Positions 26,276-34,003 of a stretch of 52,030 bases of DNA are shown one piece after another. The notes beneath the pieces are model-generated. The model saw only the letters and a program-made list of their open reading frames with translations, was not told the origin of the DNA and searched no databases. The DNA lies in NCBI GenBank assembly GCA_022511385.1, contig JAFLRN010000015.1, positions 1-52,030 on the forward strand. The letters run 5' to 3'. This DNA comes from Acetatifactor sp. GTDB lineage: Bacteria; Bacillota; Clostridia; Lachnospirales; Lachnospiraceae. Position numbers and translations under genes: made by a program. Positions within the stretch are counted from its first letter, which is position 1. Every line of letters begins with the position of its first letter.

Positions 26276-26899
26276 TCACTCCTCTTCCCGTCCTTCCCGA
26301 CCAGCAGTGGCGATCAGCGTCTTATCCACATCCTCCTCGTAATTGCGCATGGCAACCTCGATGGGCGTGGGATCCTTGGTCAGCCGCCTGCCGCCCACAT
26401 GGTTGAAGAATACGACGATCCCCAGCGCCAGGCCGACAGAATAGGACACCTCCAGCACATTCAGCCCCTGGGGCTCCCTGTTCATGACGATCCTGTGAAT
26501 CTCGGTAAACACCTCGTTGATCCCAACGTCATTATGGTAGGCCATGATGGTGAAAGCTGTGCCAAAAAAGCTGACCAGGCACACCAGCGCAGTCTTCAGC
26601 CACTGCACACCGCCCTTATACTTTTTCACTTCGACCCACTCCACCAATACATCCGGCTCCCCCAGAACCTGGACGGTGATGCCGGGGCAGGCATTCTCCA
26701 TCAGCTCCACCAGCTTCAGGGCGCTGATGACACACCTCCTGGGAGAACTGTTGCCAAAATGATGCACCTTCAAAGCCTTTAGCTTTGCACTGATCGTCGG
26801 GTCCGAGCACTGCAGGCTTCCCACATCCGTCATCTGCACATCCTCGGACTGCACCTCTATGTTTCTTTCACATTTCAGATAAACTGTTGCATTTGTCAT
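26276..26899 (-). CDS. spoVAA: stage V sporulation protein AA
   Basis: 207 residues from the ATG at 26899 (GGGAG upstream); the frame extends 11 codons further without a ribosome binding site. The N-terminal soluble part matches SpoVAA (VYLKCERNIEVQSEDVQMTDVG), followed by two membrane segments with MAYHNDVGINEVFTEIHRIV, and VSYSVGLALGIVVFFNHVGGRRLTKDPTPIEVAMRNYEEDVD, which closely follows the Bacillus protein. It works with the other SpoVA proteins in dipicolinate transport. It is transcribed after spoVAB, the reverse of the Bacillus order, and the leader between them is a 15-bp tandem array. Confidence 0.93.
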   Translation of the reverse strand: MTNATVYLKCERNIEVQSEDVQMTDVGSLQCSDPTISAKLKALKVHHFGNSSPRRCVISALKLVELMENACPGITVQVLGEPDVLVEWVEVKKYKGGVQWLKTALVCLVSFFGTAFTIMAYHNDVGINEVFTEIHRIVMNREPQGLNVLEVSYSVGLALGIVVFFNHVGGRRLTKDPTPIEVAMRNYEEDVDKTLIATAGREGREEE

Positions 26900-26951
26900 A
26901 AAATGAGCTCTCCCTGTCCTTCCCATAACCACTAAGTTGGAATCATCTGCC

Positions 26952-27030
26952 CTTACCTTACCTTACTTTAACTTATCTTTCTTACCTTATCTTATTTCAC
27001 GGTATCTTACTTTACGTTATCTTACTGTAC
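26952..27030 (+). repeat. 15-bp tandem repeat between spoVAB and spoVAA
   Basis: Five units of 15, 14, 15, 15 and 15 bp run from 26957 to 27030, consensus CTTATCTTACTTTAC on the plus strand. The array starts within the last codons of spoVAB and fills most of the gap to spoVAA. On the coding strand it is rich in AAGATAAG and AAGG, which are ribosome-binding-like. Confidence 0.8.
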
Positions 27031-27501
27031 CGTCCTGTGCAGCTCCGCCCAGAAATACACCAGCGAGCCGCACAGCTTTCCCGCTGCCATCCCCAGGATA
27101 GCAAAGCCCAAGCCGTGCCGGAAAGAGACCCGTCTGGCAAAGATCGGGATGCTGTCCAGCATTTCTGCGATGGCCAGGGCAAGGCAACCGATGAACATAC
27201 CCGCAAAGATTCCAAAGACTGCCTGAAATCCATTCCCCGCCCCCAACAGGATTTCCGTCTGTGCCGGAAACCTTTCCTGCAGCCAGGCTCCAATCCGGCA
27301 ATATCGGGCAAACACGCTGAGCACACAGCCAAACAGCGTACCGAAAATCACCATTTCTTCATATAGAACAACCTTCTTTCCGGTGTGGGTTTTTCCCGCA
27401 AACCTGGGAACAAGGCCCACCGCCACTAAAACGGTGAACACGCCCGCCGCGGCCAGAAGGCCGTAGCTTGCGCCGAGAACGATCAGAAATATTGTCCGCA
27501 T
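27022..27501 (-). CDS. spoVAB: stage V sporulation protein AB
   Basis: 159 residues, four to five membrane helices. It matches SpoVAB along its length: GLLAAAGVFTVLVAVGLVPRFA, YEEMVIFGTLFGCVLSV, FAGMFIGCLALAIAEMLDSIPIFARRVSFRHGLGFAILGMAAGKLCGSLVYF. It is slightly longer than the Bacillus protein. Its leader (27502-27838, 337 bp) contains the 11-bp array and the terminator of the preceding GH25 gene, but no other gene, so spoVAB probably starts its own transcript. Confidence 0.92.
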   Translation of the reverse strand: MRTIFLIVLGASYGLLAAAGVFTVLVAVGLVPRFAGKTHTGKKVVLYEEMVIFGTLFGCVLSVFARYCRIGAWLQERFPAQTEILLGAGNGFQAVFGIFAGMFIGCLALAIAEMLDSIPIFARRVSFRHGLGFAILGMAAGKLCGSLVYFWAELHRTVQ

Positions 27502-27529
27502 ATCTATTTTCTCTCCACTTTCCTTGTTT

Positions 27530-27640
27530 CTATACTTTTTCCATACTTTTCCGTACTTTTTTCGTACTTTTTCTGTACTTTTTTCGTACTTTTTCTGTAC
27601 TTTTTTCGTACTTTTTCTATACTTTTTCTATACTTCTTTT
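27530..27640 (+). repeat. 11-bp tandem repeat upstream of spoVAB
   Basis: The triplet TAC recurs at 27533, 27544, 27554, 27565, 27576, 27587, 27598, 27609, 27620 and 27631: ten units, all 11 bp apart except one of 10. The consensus is CGTACTTTTTT or CTGTACTTTTT, alternating in the middle units. It sits just upstream of the spoVAB ribosome binding site. Confidence 0.88.
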
Positions 27641-27708
27641 CAATACATTTTCTTTCTTAAGATCAGATATAGTTTTAGACAAAAATCAAAAAATTATGTA
27701 TAAAAATC

Positions 27709-27738
27709 AGGAGCTGATCCCATTAGGAATCAGCTCCT
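27709..27738 (-). terminator. rho-independent terminator of the GH25 gene
   Basis: AGGAGCTGAT at 27709-27718 pairs perfectly with ATCAGCTCCT at 27729-27738 over a 10-base loop; on the minus strand the stem is followed by GATTTTTATA. It lies 100 bp beyond the GH25 stop. Confidence 0.75.
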
Positions 27739-27838
27739 TCCATATCTCATTTCTATCCACTTTCCAGTGTTGTTCTATCGACTATCCGAACTCTGTTCGA
27801 AAATGCTCTGATTACATTATTCTTTCACATGATTCACT

Positions 27839-28987
27839 TCATTCCCACAGAGGCGCAAAACAGATATTCAGATCCACCTTGCCTTTGATCCCCTGCACTC
27901 TGCCGGAATCCGAATACTGCCATACCTTATACTCATAGGGATAGTACAGCGTATTCGTGTAGGCAGCAAACCACTTATCATATTCCTCCAGCTCTGTCAG
28001 GTCCAACATCAGAGCTCCCATCTGTGTGTTATGGTAGATCATGGGCTTATACCCGGCATCTTTCACGGTCTGACAGAAAACCTTCGTCACCTGAGTCCGC
28101 TCCTCCAGTGTAATAAGATTCATGCGGGCTTTATCTTCACTCACCTTTTCCACATCAAACACCACAGGGCATTCCACATTGTAGGGTGCTATTCTTTCCA
28201 GCACGAAATTAGCCTCCTCGACAGCCTCCTCCTCCGTGATTGCCTGGCTGTAAAAATATACACCCACCTTGATACCTGCTTTCAGAGCTCCCTGTATATT
28301 CTTTTCAAAGTATTCGTCTTCCACCAGCCTGCCGCTGGAGCCCCAGCCCCGGTAGCCCACCCTGATAAAAGCAAATTCCACGCCATCCCCGGCCACCTTG
28401 CTCCAGTCTATGGCTTCCTGGAACCTGGATACATCGATTCCCTTGTGGGAAATCACCTGGCCTTCCTGCATGTACTGAATTTCTCCGGAATCCAGAATAT
28501 TCAGATTCTCTGTCAAAAGCTGGTTCTGGGCCAGCTCATAGTTGATGGGGACAAAATGATATCTCCCGTCGCTGGCAACAATAATATGGTCCGGAAAAAG
28601 AGACTTCACAGTTTCCAGCGGCGCTCTGCCCTCCGACATGGATTCCATGATGGCGTCCAGCACCTCATCCATCCCCTCTCTCTGGGCTTCCAGAATAGCT
28701 TCCGCCACCCTGGCGTCCAGCTCCTCCTGGGAGTAGACCACAGCATTCGATGCCGCGTCTATTACATTTCCATTCTCATCCAGGTCAAGGCCGCTCACAT
28801 TTCCTGAACCGGTCTCCTTCACCTGCTCCTGAAACATTGTATACAGAGTCAGACCGCCATACATGACTGCCACCAGTATTATCAGACAGCTCAATATAGC
28901 CAGGACCTGCATTTTTCTACGTTTTCCCGATTTGCGCTTCTGCGGGCGCTCCTCTACAACATCCTCCCTGAATGATTTTGTATCCAT
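27839..28987 (-). CDS. membrane-anchored GH25 lysozyme-like muramidase
   Basis: 382 residues. One membrane segment (about 25-47) anchors the protein outside the cell, followed by an acidic linker and a helical region to about 170. Residues 175-382 are a GH25 domain: KGIDVSRFQEAIDWSKV (first catalytic Asp), FAFIRVGYRGWGSSG, VGVYFYSQAIT, CPVVFDVEKV (the DxE motif), and YKVWQYSDSGRVQGIKGKVDLNICF at the end. It should cleave the N-acetylmuramic acid-GlcNAc bond. Its position between sigF and spoVAB suggests a developmental role, perhaps in spore cortex or mother-cell wall remodelling, but that is inference. Confidence 0.9.
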   Translation of the reverse strand: MDTKSFREDVVEERPQKRKSGKRRKMQVLAILSCLIILVAVMYGGLTLYTMFQEQVKETGSGNVSGLDLDENGNVIDAASNAVVYSQEELDARVAEAILEAQREGMDEVLDAIMESMSEGRAPLETVKSLFPDHIIVASDGRYHFVPINYELAQNQLLTENLNILDSGEIQYMQEGQVISHKGIDVSRFQEAIDWSKVAGDGVEFAFIRVGYRGWGSSGRLVEDEYFEKNIQGALKAGIKVGVYFYSQAITEEEAVEEANFVLERIAPYNVECPVVFDVEKVSEDKARMNLITLEERTQVTKVFCQTVKDAGYKPMIYHNTQMGALMLDLTELEEYDKWFAAYTNTLYYPYEYKVWQYSDSGRVQGIKGKVDLNICFAPLWE

Positions 28988-29172
28988 CCGTACCCCCGCC
29001 TTTCATCTCTCATAAATATATGCACGTCAGGCTCAATGAAGCCATACCATTTTAAGCCCGCGTAATTTTTCCTTCTCTATCATCATAAAGGAAAACAGCG
29101 GCATTGAAAAGCGGAAAATTATTCAATTTATAAAAAATTAAGGTAATCCACATCAAGATATGTTTCTGCCAT

Positions 29173-29940
29173 TCATATTCTTGCCCTCTCTCTGAGTCGA
29201 AGAAGTATCTTTTTTTCCATGCGGCTGACCTGGACCTGGCTGATTCCCAGGATTCCCGCAATTTCCACCTGTGTCTTGTCCTGAAAGTACCGCATACAGA
29301 TCAGTTCTCTTTCGGAGGGCTCAAGACTGTCCAACAGCTGCTCAAGAAGCATATGGTTAAGCAGCTCCTCCTTCTCTGTGTCCTCGCTGTCCGACACTCC
29401 CACCATACTGCTGCCCACGCTGCCGCTTGCGCCCCTGACTACTTTGTCCACCAGATAGACCTCACTGCCGTCATCCTGGTAGACGGCGCTGTAGATGGAC
29501 TCCACCTCTATGGAAGCCTCCATGGCCAGCACGATCTCCTCGGAGGAAAGCCCCGTCTCCTTCATGATCTCCTGCAGCGTCGGCTCCCGCCCCTCCGATG
29601 CCTGCAGCCGCTGCCTGGCCAGCTTGACCTTGATCCCGTTTTCCTTGATGGTCCTTGAGACCTTTACCAGGCCGTCATCCCTCAGAAAGCGCTTGATCTC
29701 GCCAGTGATCATGGGAACCGCATAAGTCGAAAACTTTACTCCCAGCTCCAGATCAAAATTATCAATGGCCTTTATGAGACCTATGGTGCCAATCTGGAAC
29801 AGATCCTCCAGGTCATATCCCCTGCCTGCAAACCTCCGTACGATATGATGCACCAGCCCCAGATTTTTTTCTATCAGTACCTCTCTTGCCTTGCTTTCTC
29901 CCGCCTGTGAACGTGCGATCAGTACTGACAGTTCCTCCAT
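29173..29940 (-). CDS. sigF: RNA polymerase sigma-F factor
   Basis: 255 residues, sporulation sigma-F. Region 2 has NLGLVHHIVRRFAGRGYDLEDLFQIGTIGLIKAIDNFD and FSTYAVPMITGEIKRFLRDDG; region 3 has VSRTIKENG; region 4 has the helix-turn-helix TQVEIAGILGISQVQVSRMEKKIL. An acidic and Ser-rich insertion lies before region 4 (GSSMVGVSDSEDTEKEE). The start has GAGGAG six bases upstream, three bases after the spoIIAB stop. Sigma-F directs the first forespore-specific genes and is held inactive by SpoIIAB. It is the last gene of the spoIIA operon. Confidence 0.96.
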   Translation of the reverse strand: MEELSVLIARSQAGESKAREVLIEKNLGLVHHIVRRFAGRGYDLEDLFQIGTIGLIKAIDNFDLELGVKFSTYAVPMITGEIKRFLRDDGLVKVSRTIKENGIKVKLARQRLQASEGREPTLQEIMKETGLSSEEIVLAMEASIEVESIYSAVYQDDGSEVYLVDKVVRGASGSVGSSMVGVSDSEDTEKEELLNHMLLEQLLDSLEPSERELICMRYFQDKTQVEIAGILGISQVQVSRMEKKILLRLRERARI

Positions 29941-29943
29941 GCC

Positions 29944-30438
29944 CTACTCCTCACCTTCAATCCAGCTGCCGGTTCCCAGCTTTTTGCTCATGGATACCAC
30001 TGTACCCTTTCCGGGAGAGCTCTCCACCTCCAGGTCATCCATAAAAGCCTCCATAAAGGCAAAGCCCATACCGGATCGCTCCAGCTCCGGCTTTGTGGTG
30101 AAGAGGGGTTCCATGGCCTGTTCCACATTGTCCATCCCCTTTCCCCGGTCAGTCACTCTGATATGTAACAGATCCCCCTCCAGGACACACTTGACCTGTA
30201 CCTTGCCGGGATTTGTCTTCTTTTGATCTGCGGGACATCTCCCCGGCCTGCCGTAGCCGTACAGATTCTCATAGCCATGGATGATGGAATTTGTCACAGC
30301 CTCCGACACGGCAGTCTTGATATCAGCCAATTCCTCCAGCGTGGGATTTAGATTGGATACAAACGCAGCCACCGCCACCCTGGCAAAGGCCTCATTGTCA
30401 GAGACTGCATCAAAGATAATCTCCATTTCGTTTTTCAT
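29944..30438 (-). CDS. spoIIAB: anti-sigma-F factor/kinase SpoIIAB
   Basis: 164 residues from the second of two adjacent ATGs (30438). GHKL ATPase motifs are present: N-box AVSEAVTNSIIHGYEN, G1 box VTDRGKGMDNVEQA, ATP-lid PLFTTKPELERSGMGFAFME and G3 GKGTVVSMSK. Between the N-box and the next strand there is an extra segment of about 18 residues (YGRPGRCPADQKKTNPG) not present in Bacillus SpoIIAB. It binds and blocks sigma-F and phosphorylates SpoIIAA. It is part of the standard AA-AB-sigF operon. Confidence 0.95.
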   Translation of the reverse strand: MKNEMEIIFDAVSDNEAFARVAVAAFVSNLNPTLEELADIKTAVSEAVTNSIIHGYENLYGYGRPGRCPADQKKTNPGKVQVKCVLEGDLLHIRVTDRGKGMDNVEQAMEPLFTTKPELERSGMGFAFMEAFMDDLEVESSPGKGTVVSMSKKLGTGSWIEGEE

Positions 30439-30496
30439 CATTACCTCACATTCCGCCGCCTAAAAGCAGCTTTCTTACTATTCATATTCTCAGGAA

Positions 30497-30517
30497 AGAA
30501 TGCTGGCGCAGCATTCT
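30497..30517. other. intercistronic hairpin spoIIAA-spoIIAB
   Basis: AGAATGCTG and CAGCATTCT form a perfect 9-bp stem with a 3-base loop right after the spoIIAA stop. No T tract follows, so it probably tunes mRNA processing or translation rather than ending transcription. Confidence 0.5.
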
Positions 30518-30519
30518 AT

Positions 30520-30840
30520 TCAAACTACTACCTCCACAACCTTATTTAGCCCTGACACCTGCAGAATGCGCTGTATCTGGCTGTCCATGTTGATCGCGTA
30601 GACTTTCCCGCCAAAGCAGGATATCTTCCGGTATCGCCCCATGATAATACCGATTCCCGAGGAATCCATAAAGCGCGTATTTTCGAAATCAAATACCACG
30701 TTCTGCACCTCCTCCCGCATAAGATATCTGTCCGCATTTTCGCTGATATAACCCGCCCGATGATGATCGATCTCCTCGGGCAGCCTGATCATCAGATAAT
30801 TGTCGATCACCTGAAAATCCTCCGCCATAACCTGATCCAT
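30520..30840 (-). CDS. spoIIAA: anti-anti-sigma factor SpoIIAA
   Basis: 106 residues, a STAS-domain protein. The phosphorylation site region FMDSSGIGIIMGRY is intact; Ser61 corresponds to the Ser58 that SpoIIAB phosphorylates in Bacillus. The ATG has AAGGAGG with seven-base spacing. When dephosphorylated by SpoIIE it displaces sigma-F from SpoIIAB. It is the first gene of the operon; a sigma-H promoter was looked for upstream but not found convincingly. Confidence 0.95.
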   Translation of the reverse strand: MDQVMAEDFQVIDNYLMIRLPEEIDHHRAGYISENADRYLMREEVQNVVFDFENTRFMDSSGIGIIMGRYRKISCFGGKVYAINMDSQIQRILQVSGLNKVVEVVV

Positions 30841-30960
30841 ATGACATCCTCCTTACTTAACCCAAAAGATATGAAACCATTCGAAACAATAAAAGAGAAC
30901 CCACGGTTTTCCACAGGTCCTCTTCTTGCGTATTTCTATACGGTTGTATCTTTATCTGCA

Positions 30961-31041
30961 GTCAACATCCCCACCGCAAGCAGCGGGGATGTTGACCCTC
31001 GCGGCAATGAGCCAAGGTCCTTCGGACTTTGGCTCATTGCC
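30961..31041. other. two tandem strong hairpins between the folC-TPR operon and spoIIA
   Basis: The first stem is GTCAACATCCCC (30961-30972) with 30985-30996, perfect over 12 bp. The second is an 18-bp stem (31003-31020 with 31024-31041) closed by C(TTCG)G, with a single G-T pair. The second begins nine bases after the TPR gene stop. No T tract follows either, so they act as a 3'-end barrier or as a transcript separator rather than as classical intrinsic terminators. Confidence 0.7.
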
Positions 31042-31049
31042 CGCGGGAA

Positions 31050-32456
31050 TTACTCATTACTTAGTGCATTTTTCAAGCTCTGAGCTCTTCTGGAATTTGA
31101 AGTGTTCGGGAACAGCTCGATCACCTTGTCATAGGTTTCTATTGCCTCTGTCACATTGTTGTTCTTGTCATAGGCTTGTCCCAGCTGAAGCAAGGCGTCC
31201 ATATTCGTCTCGTCGTAACGGACGGCTTTGGACAGAATCGAAATGGCCATGGGATAATCTCCGTTGCGGTAAGCATCATAGCCCTGATCATAATAGGTCT
31301 TGGACAGCTCAGGACCAATGGAAGCAAGCAGCATTCGATACAAGCTCTGGAAGCCCTCAGAAGTCTGCTCCAGATCCACTGATTGGACAATGGACTCCAG
31401 GCTGGCAGCCGTAGCCTCAAAATCCTGGGTTTCCAGATACGCTGCAGCAGCTGCCAGCAGCCCGTCGATAGTCTGCAGGGTACCGTCCGCTCCCACAATG
31501 CCTTCCAACTCCGTGTTCAGGCCGTCAATCTTCTGTTCAAGATGCTCAATCTCTGTCTCCAACTCCTGGATTCTGACGGTCTTGGTATTCAACTCGTTGC
31601 TGATCTCGGTATTTTTTATCTGAGCTTCGTTTTTAGCGTTGGTTTCTGCTGCCGGCACCAACAGGAAATAGGTGACAGCAAGTCCGATCACAAGGCCAAG
31701 GCCAATGTTTAACAAGGTGGATGCACCGCCACGCTTGGGCTCTTTTACATTAAATGGCTGAATGATGATCTCGTTGTCACTCTGATATCGGACCACCTCA
31801 TCCTTCTTCCGTTTTCCGGGCTGGCGCACGTTCTCGTCCGGCACCAGCATCAGCTCCACCTCTTTCAGATAGCGGAGAGTCTGGGTATTGTTCCGGTCGA
31901 TGTCCATGCACTTATGCAGCTCCCGCTCAGCCCGCTCCCACTCCTCGCTGTCCATATATAACAGTGCCAGAAGCTGATGGGCCCGGATGAACCGCGGATT
32001 TAAGGAAAGCACCTTCTTTAACTGTATCACTGCAAGATCCTTGCTGTCCTGCATGCAGTATACAAGGGCCTGATTATATTTCTTAATGGTCTGGTTGATG
32101 GAGTCCAGGCGTGATGAATTGGACTGCAGCATACTGATGTAATCATCCGCTACATTTTTCTCCGGGCGCAGGTTCTTGCTGATGACCCACTCGCTCAGGG
32201 CCGCAACCACCTCACCTATCTCAAAATACACCAGTCCCAGAAGATTCCGGGCTTCTATATTATTTTTATTAAATTTCAAGCTCTGCCGCAGGCTCGTGAC
32301 TGCTCCTGTCAAATCCCTGACGCTGGCCTTCTCCAGGCCCTCGTTGTAATACATGTTGGACACATACATAATCCTTTTATACAGGGAGACGTCCGCTCCG
32401 CAGGCGGTGCAAAAATCATGCTCTGATAGATGACAACCGCAATTATAACAAAACAT
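31050..32456 (-). CDS. zinc-ribbon, TPR and coiled-coil membrane protein
   Basis: 468 residues. Residues 3-20 hold a CYNCGCHLSEHDFCTACG zinc ribbon (two CxxC pairs). TPR-like repeats follow (about 25-210), then a membrane helix (about 250-270: IGLGLVIGLAVTYFLLVP), a coiled coil (about 275-325) and an outer TPR block (about 385-465: YDAYRNGDYPMAISILSKAVRYDETNMDALLQLGQAYDKNNN). It therefore has TPR domains on both sides of the membrane. A scaffold role is inferred. Its ATG shares one base with the stop of the upstream 51-codon gene (TAATG), so it is translationally coupled. Confidence 0.85.
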   Translation of the reverse strand: MFCYNCGCHLSEHDFCTACGADVSLYKRIMYVSNMYYNEGLEKASVRDLTGAVTSLRQSLKFNKNNIEARNLLGLVYFEIGEVVAALSEWVISKNLRPEKNVADDYISMLQSNSSRLDSINQTIKKYNQALVYCMQDSKDLAVIQLKKVLSLNPRFIRAHQLLALLYMDSEEWERAERELHKCMDIDRNNTQTLRYLKEVELMLVPDENVRQPGKRKKDEVVRYQSDNEIIIQPFNVKEPKRGGASTLLNIGLGLVIGLAVTYFLLVPAAETNAKNEAQIKNTEISNELNTKTVRIQELETEIEHLEQKIDGLNTELEGIVGADGTLQTIDGLLAAAAAYLETQDFEATAASLESIVQSVDLEQTSEGFQSLYRMLLASIGPELSKTYYDQGYDAYRNGDYPMAISILSKAVRYDETNMDALLQLGQAYDKNNNVTEAIETYDKVIELFPNTSNSRRAQSLKNALSNE

Positions 32457-32611
32457 TATGACACCTCATTCGATTTCTCTTCCGACTCTTTGATCATTTT
32501 CACAAGCAAATCGGCCATATCTGTCAGGTCCTGGTTGTAGATGGCGTCCTCGGCATCCTCTACCTCAAGACTGGGATGAAACTTCTTCAACTCTTCCTCA
32601 AAATTTATCAT
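32456..32611 (-). CDS. small acidic 51-residue protein
   Basis: This short gene reads MINFEEELKKFHPSLEVEDA at its N-terminus and ends MIKESEEKSNEVS. The ATG at 32611 is preceded by AAAGGAG with ten-base spacing. It overlaps folC by 14 bases at its start and the TPR gene by one base (TAATG) at its stop. That tight packing on both sides, an exact ribosome binding site and a strongly amphipathic acidic sequence argue that it is real. Function unknown; I do not recognise the family. It may be a small partner of the TPR membrane protein. Confidence 0.75.
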   Translation of the reverse strand: MINFEEELKKFHPSLEVEDAEDAIYNQDLTDMADLLVKMIKESEEKSNEVS

Positions 32612-33917
32612 GGCTAACTAACTCCTTTATCTCACCTGCAAGGTACAGGCTTCCCGCCGCGTAAATACGCTCTCCCGGCTGCCGGTCTGAAAGCAGGCTT
32701 GTCAATGCCTCCCTCACGCTTCCGTACAGCCGCACGGTACAGTGGGGATATCGGGAAAACAGCTGCTCCAATGCCTTTGGCGGGACTCCACGCTCCGTCC
32801 GCAGACTGGTGACAGCGATCCTGTCAAACAGCCCTGACTCCGCCAGCCTTCCCACTATGCTCTCACAGTCCTTGTCCTTGACCATGCCAAACAGCAAGCT
32901 TCTGCACGTGCAATCTCTATTATCCTGAGCGACGGTCTCCAGAAATGCCCTGATACCGTCCTCATTGTGCGCACCGTCCACATAGACCTCCGGCAGCACC
33001 TCCTCCATCCGTCCGGCCCAGAAGCAGGCTTCCACACCCGCTTGCACCTGTTCGGCTGTGATGGTCCTTCCCCGGTCCAGCGCCTCGATGGCCCTCACTG
33101 CCAGTGCAGCGTTCTCCATCTGATAGGCGGCTATGGTGCGCAAAGTAAGACTAATATAACCATAATACCCAGTGCGCAAAGAAAAATCAATGGTTTTATT
33201 CATAATTTTTCCAAAAGAATAATCTTTTTTCGACACAAAGTGTGCGCAAATACCAAGACCTGCTGCTTTCTCCTGAAAAACGGCAGTGGTTTCCGGGCAT
33301 GTGTCCCAGATTACAGCAGGCGTATCGGCAGCCATAATACCTGCCTTTTCCCCGGCAATCCGGGCCAGAGTGTCACCAAGATATTCCACATGATCCAGGC
33401 CGATCCTGGTGATCACAGCCAGGGCCTTTTGAGAAATGGCATTTGTGGCATCCAGTCTGCCGCCCAGTCCGGTCTCCAGGATACAGAAGTCCGGATTTTT
33501 CTCTCCGAAATACAGCATGGCCATAAAAAACAGATACTCAAAATAAGAAGGATGATAGGTTTTCTCCAGCGCCACCCAGTCCAGGGCTTCATAGACCTTT
33601 AAAAAGATCCTAAAGAAATCCTCCCTTGATATCAGTTCCCCCGATACCATAAAGCGCTCCCTGATGTCCACAAGATGGGGAGAGGTAAACACGGCCACAC
33701 TGTACCCTGCGGTCTCCAGAATGCTGCGCAGATAGGCACAAACGGAGCCTTTTCCGTTTGTGCCTGCAACGTGGATCATCTTCATTTTTCTGTCGGGATC
33801 CCCAAGGCGGTGGAGAAATGCCCTGGTGTCCTCCATGGCGTGCTTTGTGGTGAAGCGGGGCGTTTCGTTGATATAGGCCTCCGCTTCCTCAAAGGTTTTG
33901 ATGGTACGCTTTTTCAA
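32598..33917 (-). CDS. folC: folylpolyglutamate synthase/dihydrofolate synthase
   Basis: 439 residues from a TTG at 33917 with GAGGT eight bases upstream. It is a Mur-ligase fold enzyme: MIHVAGTNGKGSVCAYLRSIL is the ATP loop and FTSPHLVDIRERFMVSGELIS the folate-binding motif. CILETGLGGRLDATNAI, RIGLDHVEYLGDTLARIAGEKAGIM and VYVDGAHNEDGI are further blocks. It adds glutamate to folates in the cytosol, linking functionally to folD at 18.5 kb. It is the first gene of a three-gene operon with the 51-residue protein and the TPR protein. Confidence 0.95.
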   Translation of the reverse strand: MKKRTIKTFEEAEAYINETPRFTTKHAMEDTRAFLHRLGDPDRKMKMIHVAGTNGKGSVCAYLRSILETAGYSVAVFTSPHLVDIRERFMVSGELISREDFFRIFLKVYEALDWVALEKTYHPSYFEYLFFMAMLYFGEKNPDFCILETGLGGRLDATNAISQKALAVITRIGLDHVEYLGDTLARIAGEKAGIMAADTPAVIWDTCPETTAVFQEKAAGLGICAHFVSKKDYSFGKIMNKTIDFSLRTGYYGYISLTLRTIAAYQMENAALAVRAIEALDRGRTITAEQVQAGVEACFWAGRMEEVLPEVYVDGAHNEDGIRAFLETVAQDNRDCTCRSLLFGMVKDKDCESIVGRLAESGLFDRIAVTSLRTERGVPPKALEQLFSRYPHCTVRLYGSVREALTSLLSDRQPGERIYAAGSLYLAGEIKELVSHDKF

Positions 33918-34003
33918 GGTGAGCTACCTCAGTTTATTTTGTTTTTCTGACGCTGCAATTCTGTCTAGCCGACCTGTAATTTTGCTTGGCTGAACTGGAA
34001 ATT

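Noticed and set aside
27530..27640. CRISPR or terminator
   Set aside because: An 11-bp contiguous T-rich repeat with no spacers and no stable GC stem.
30841..30960. Sigma-H promoter of spoIIA
   Set aside because: A GGA-type -35 and a GAAT-type -10 can be found, but not at 11-12-bp spacing.
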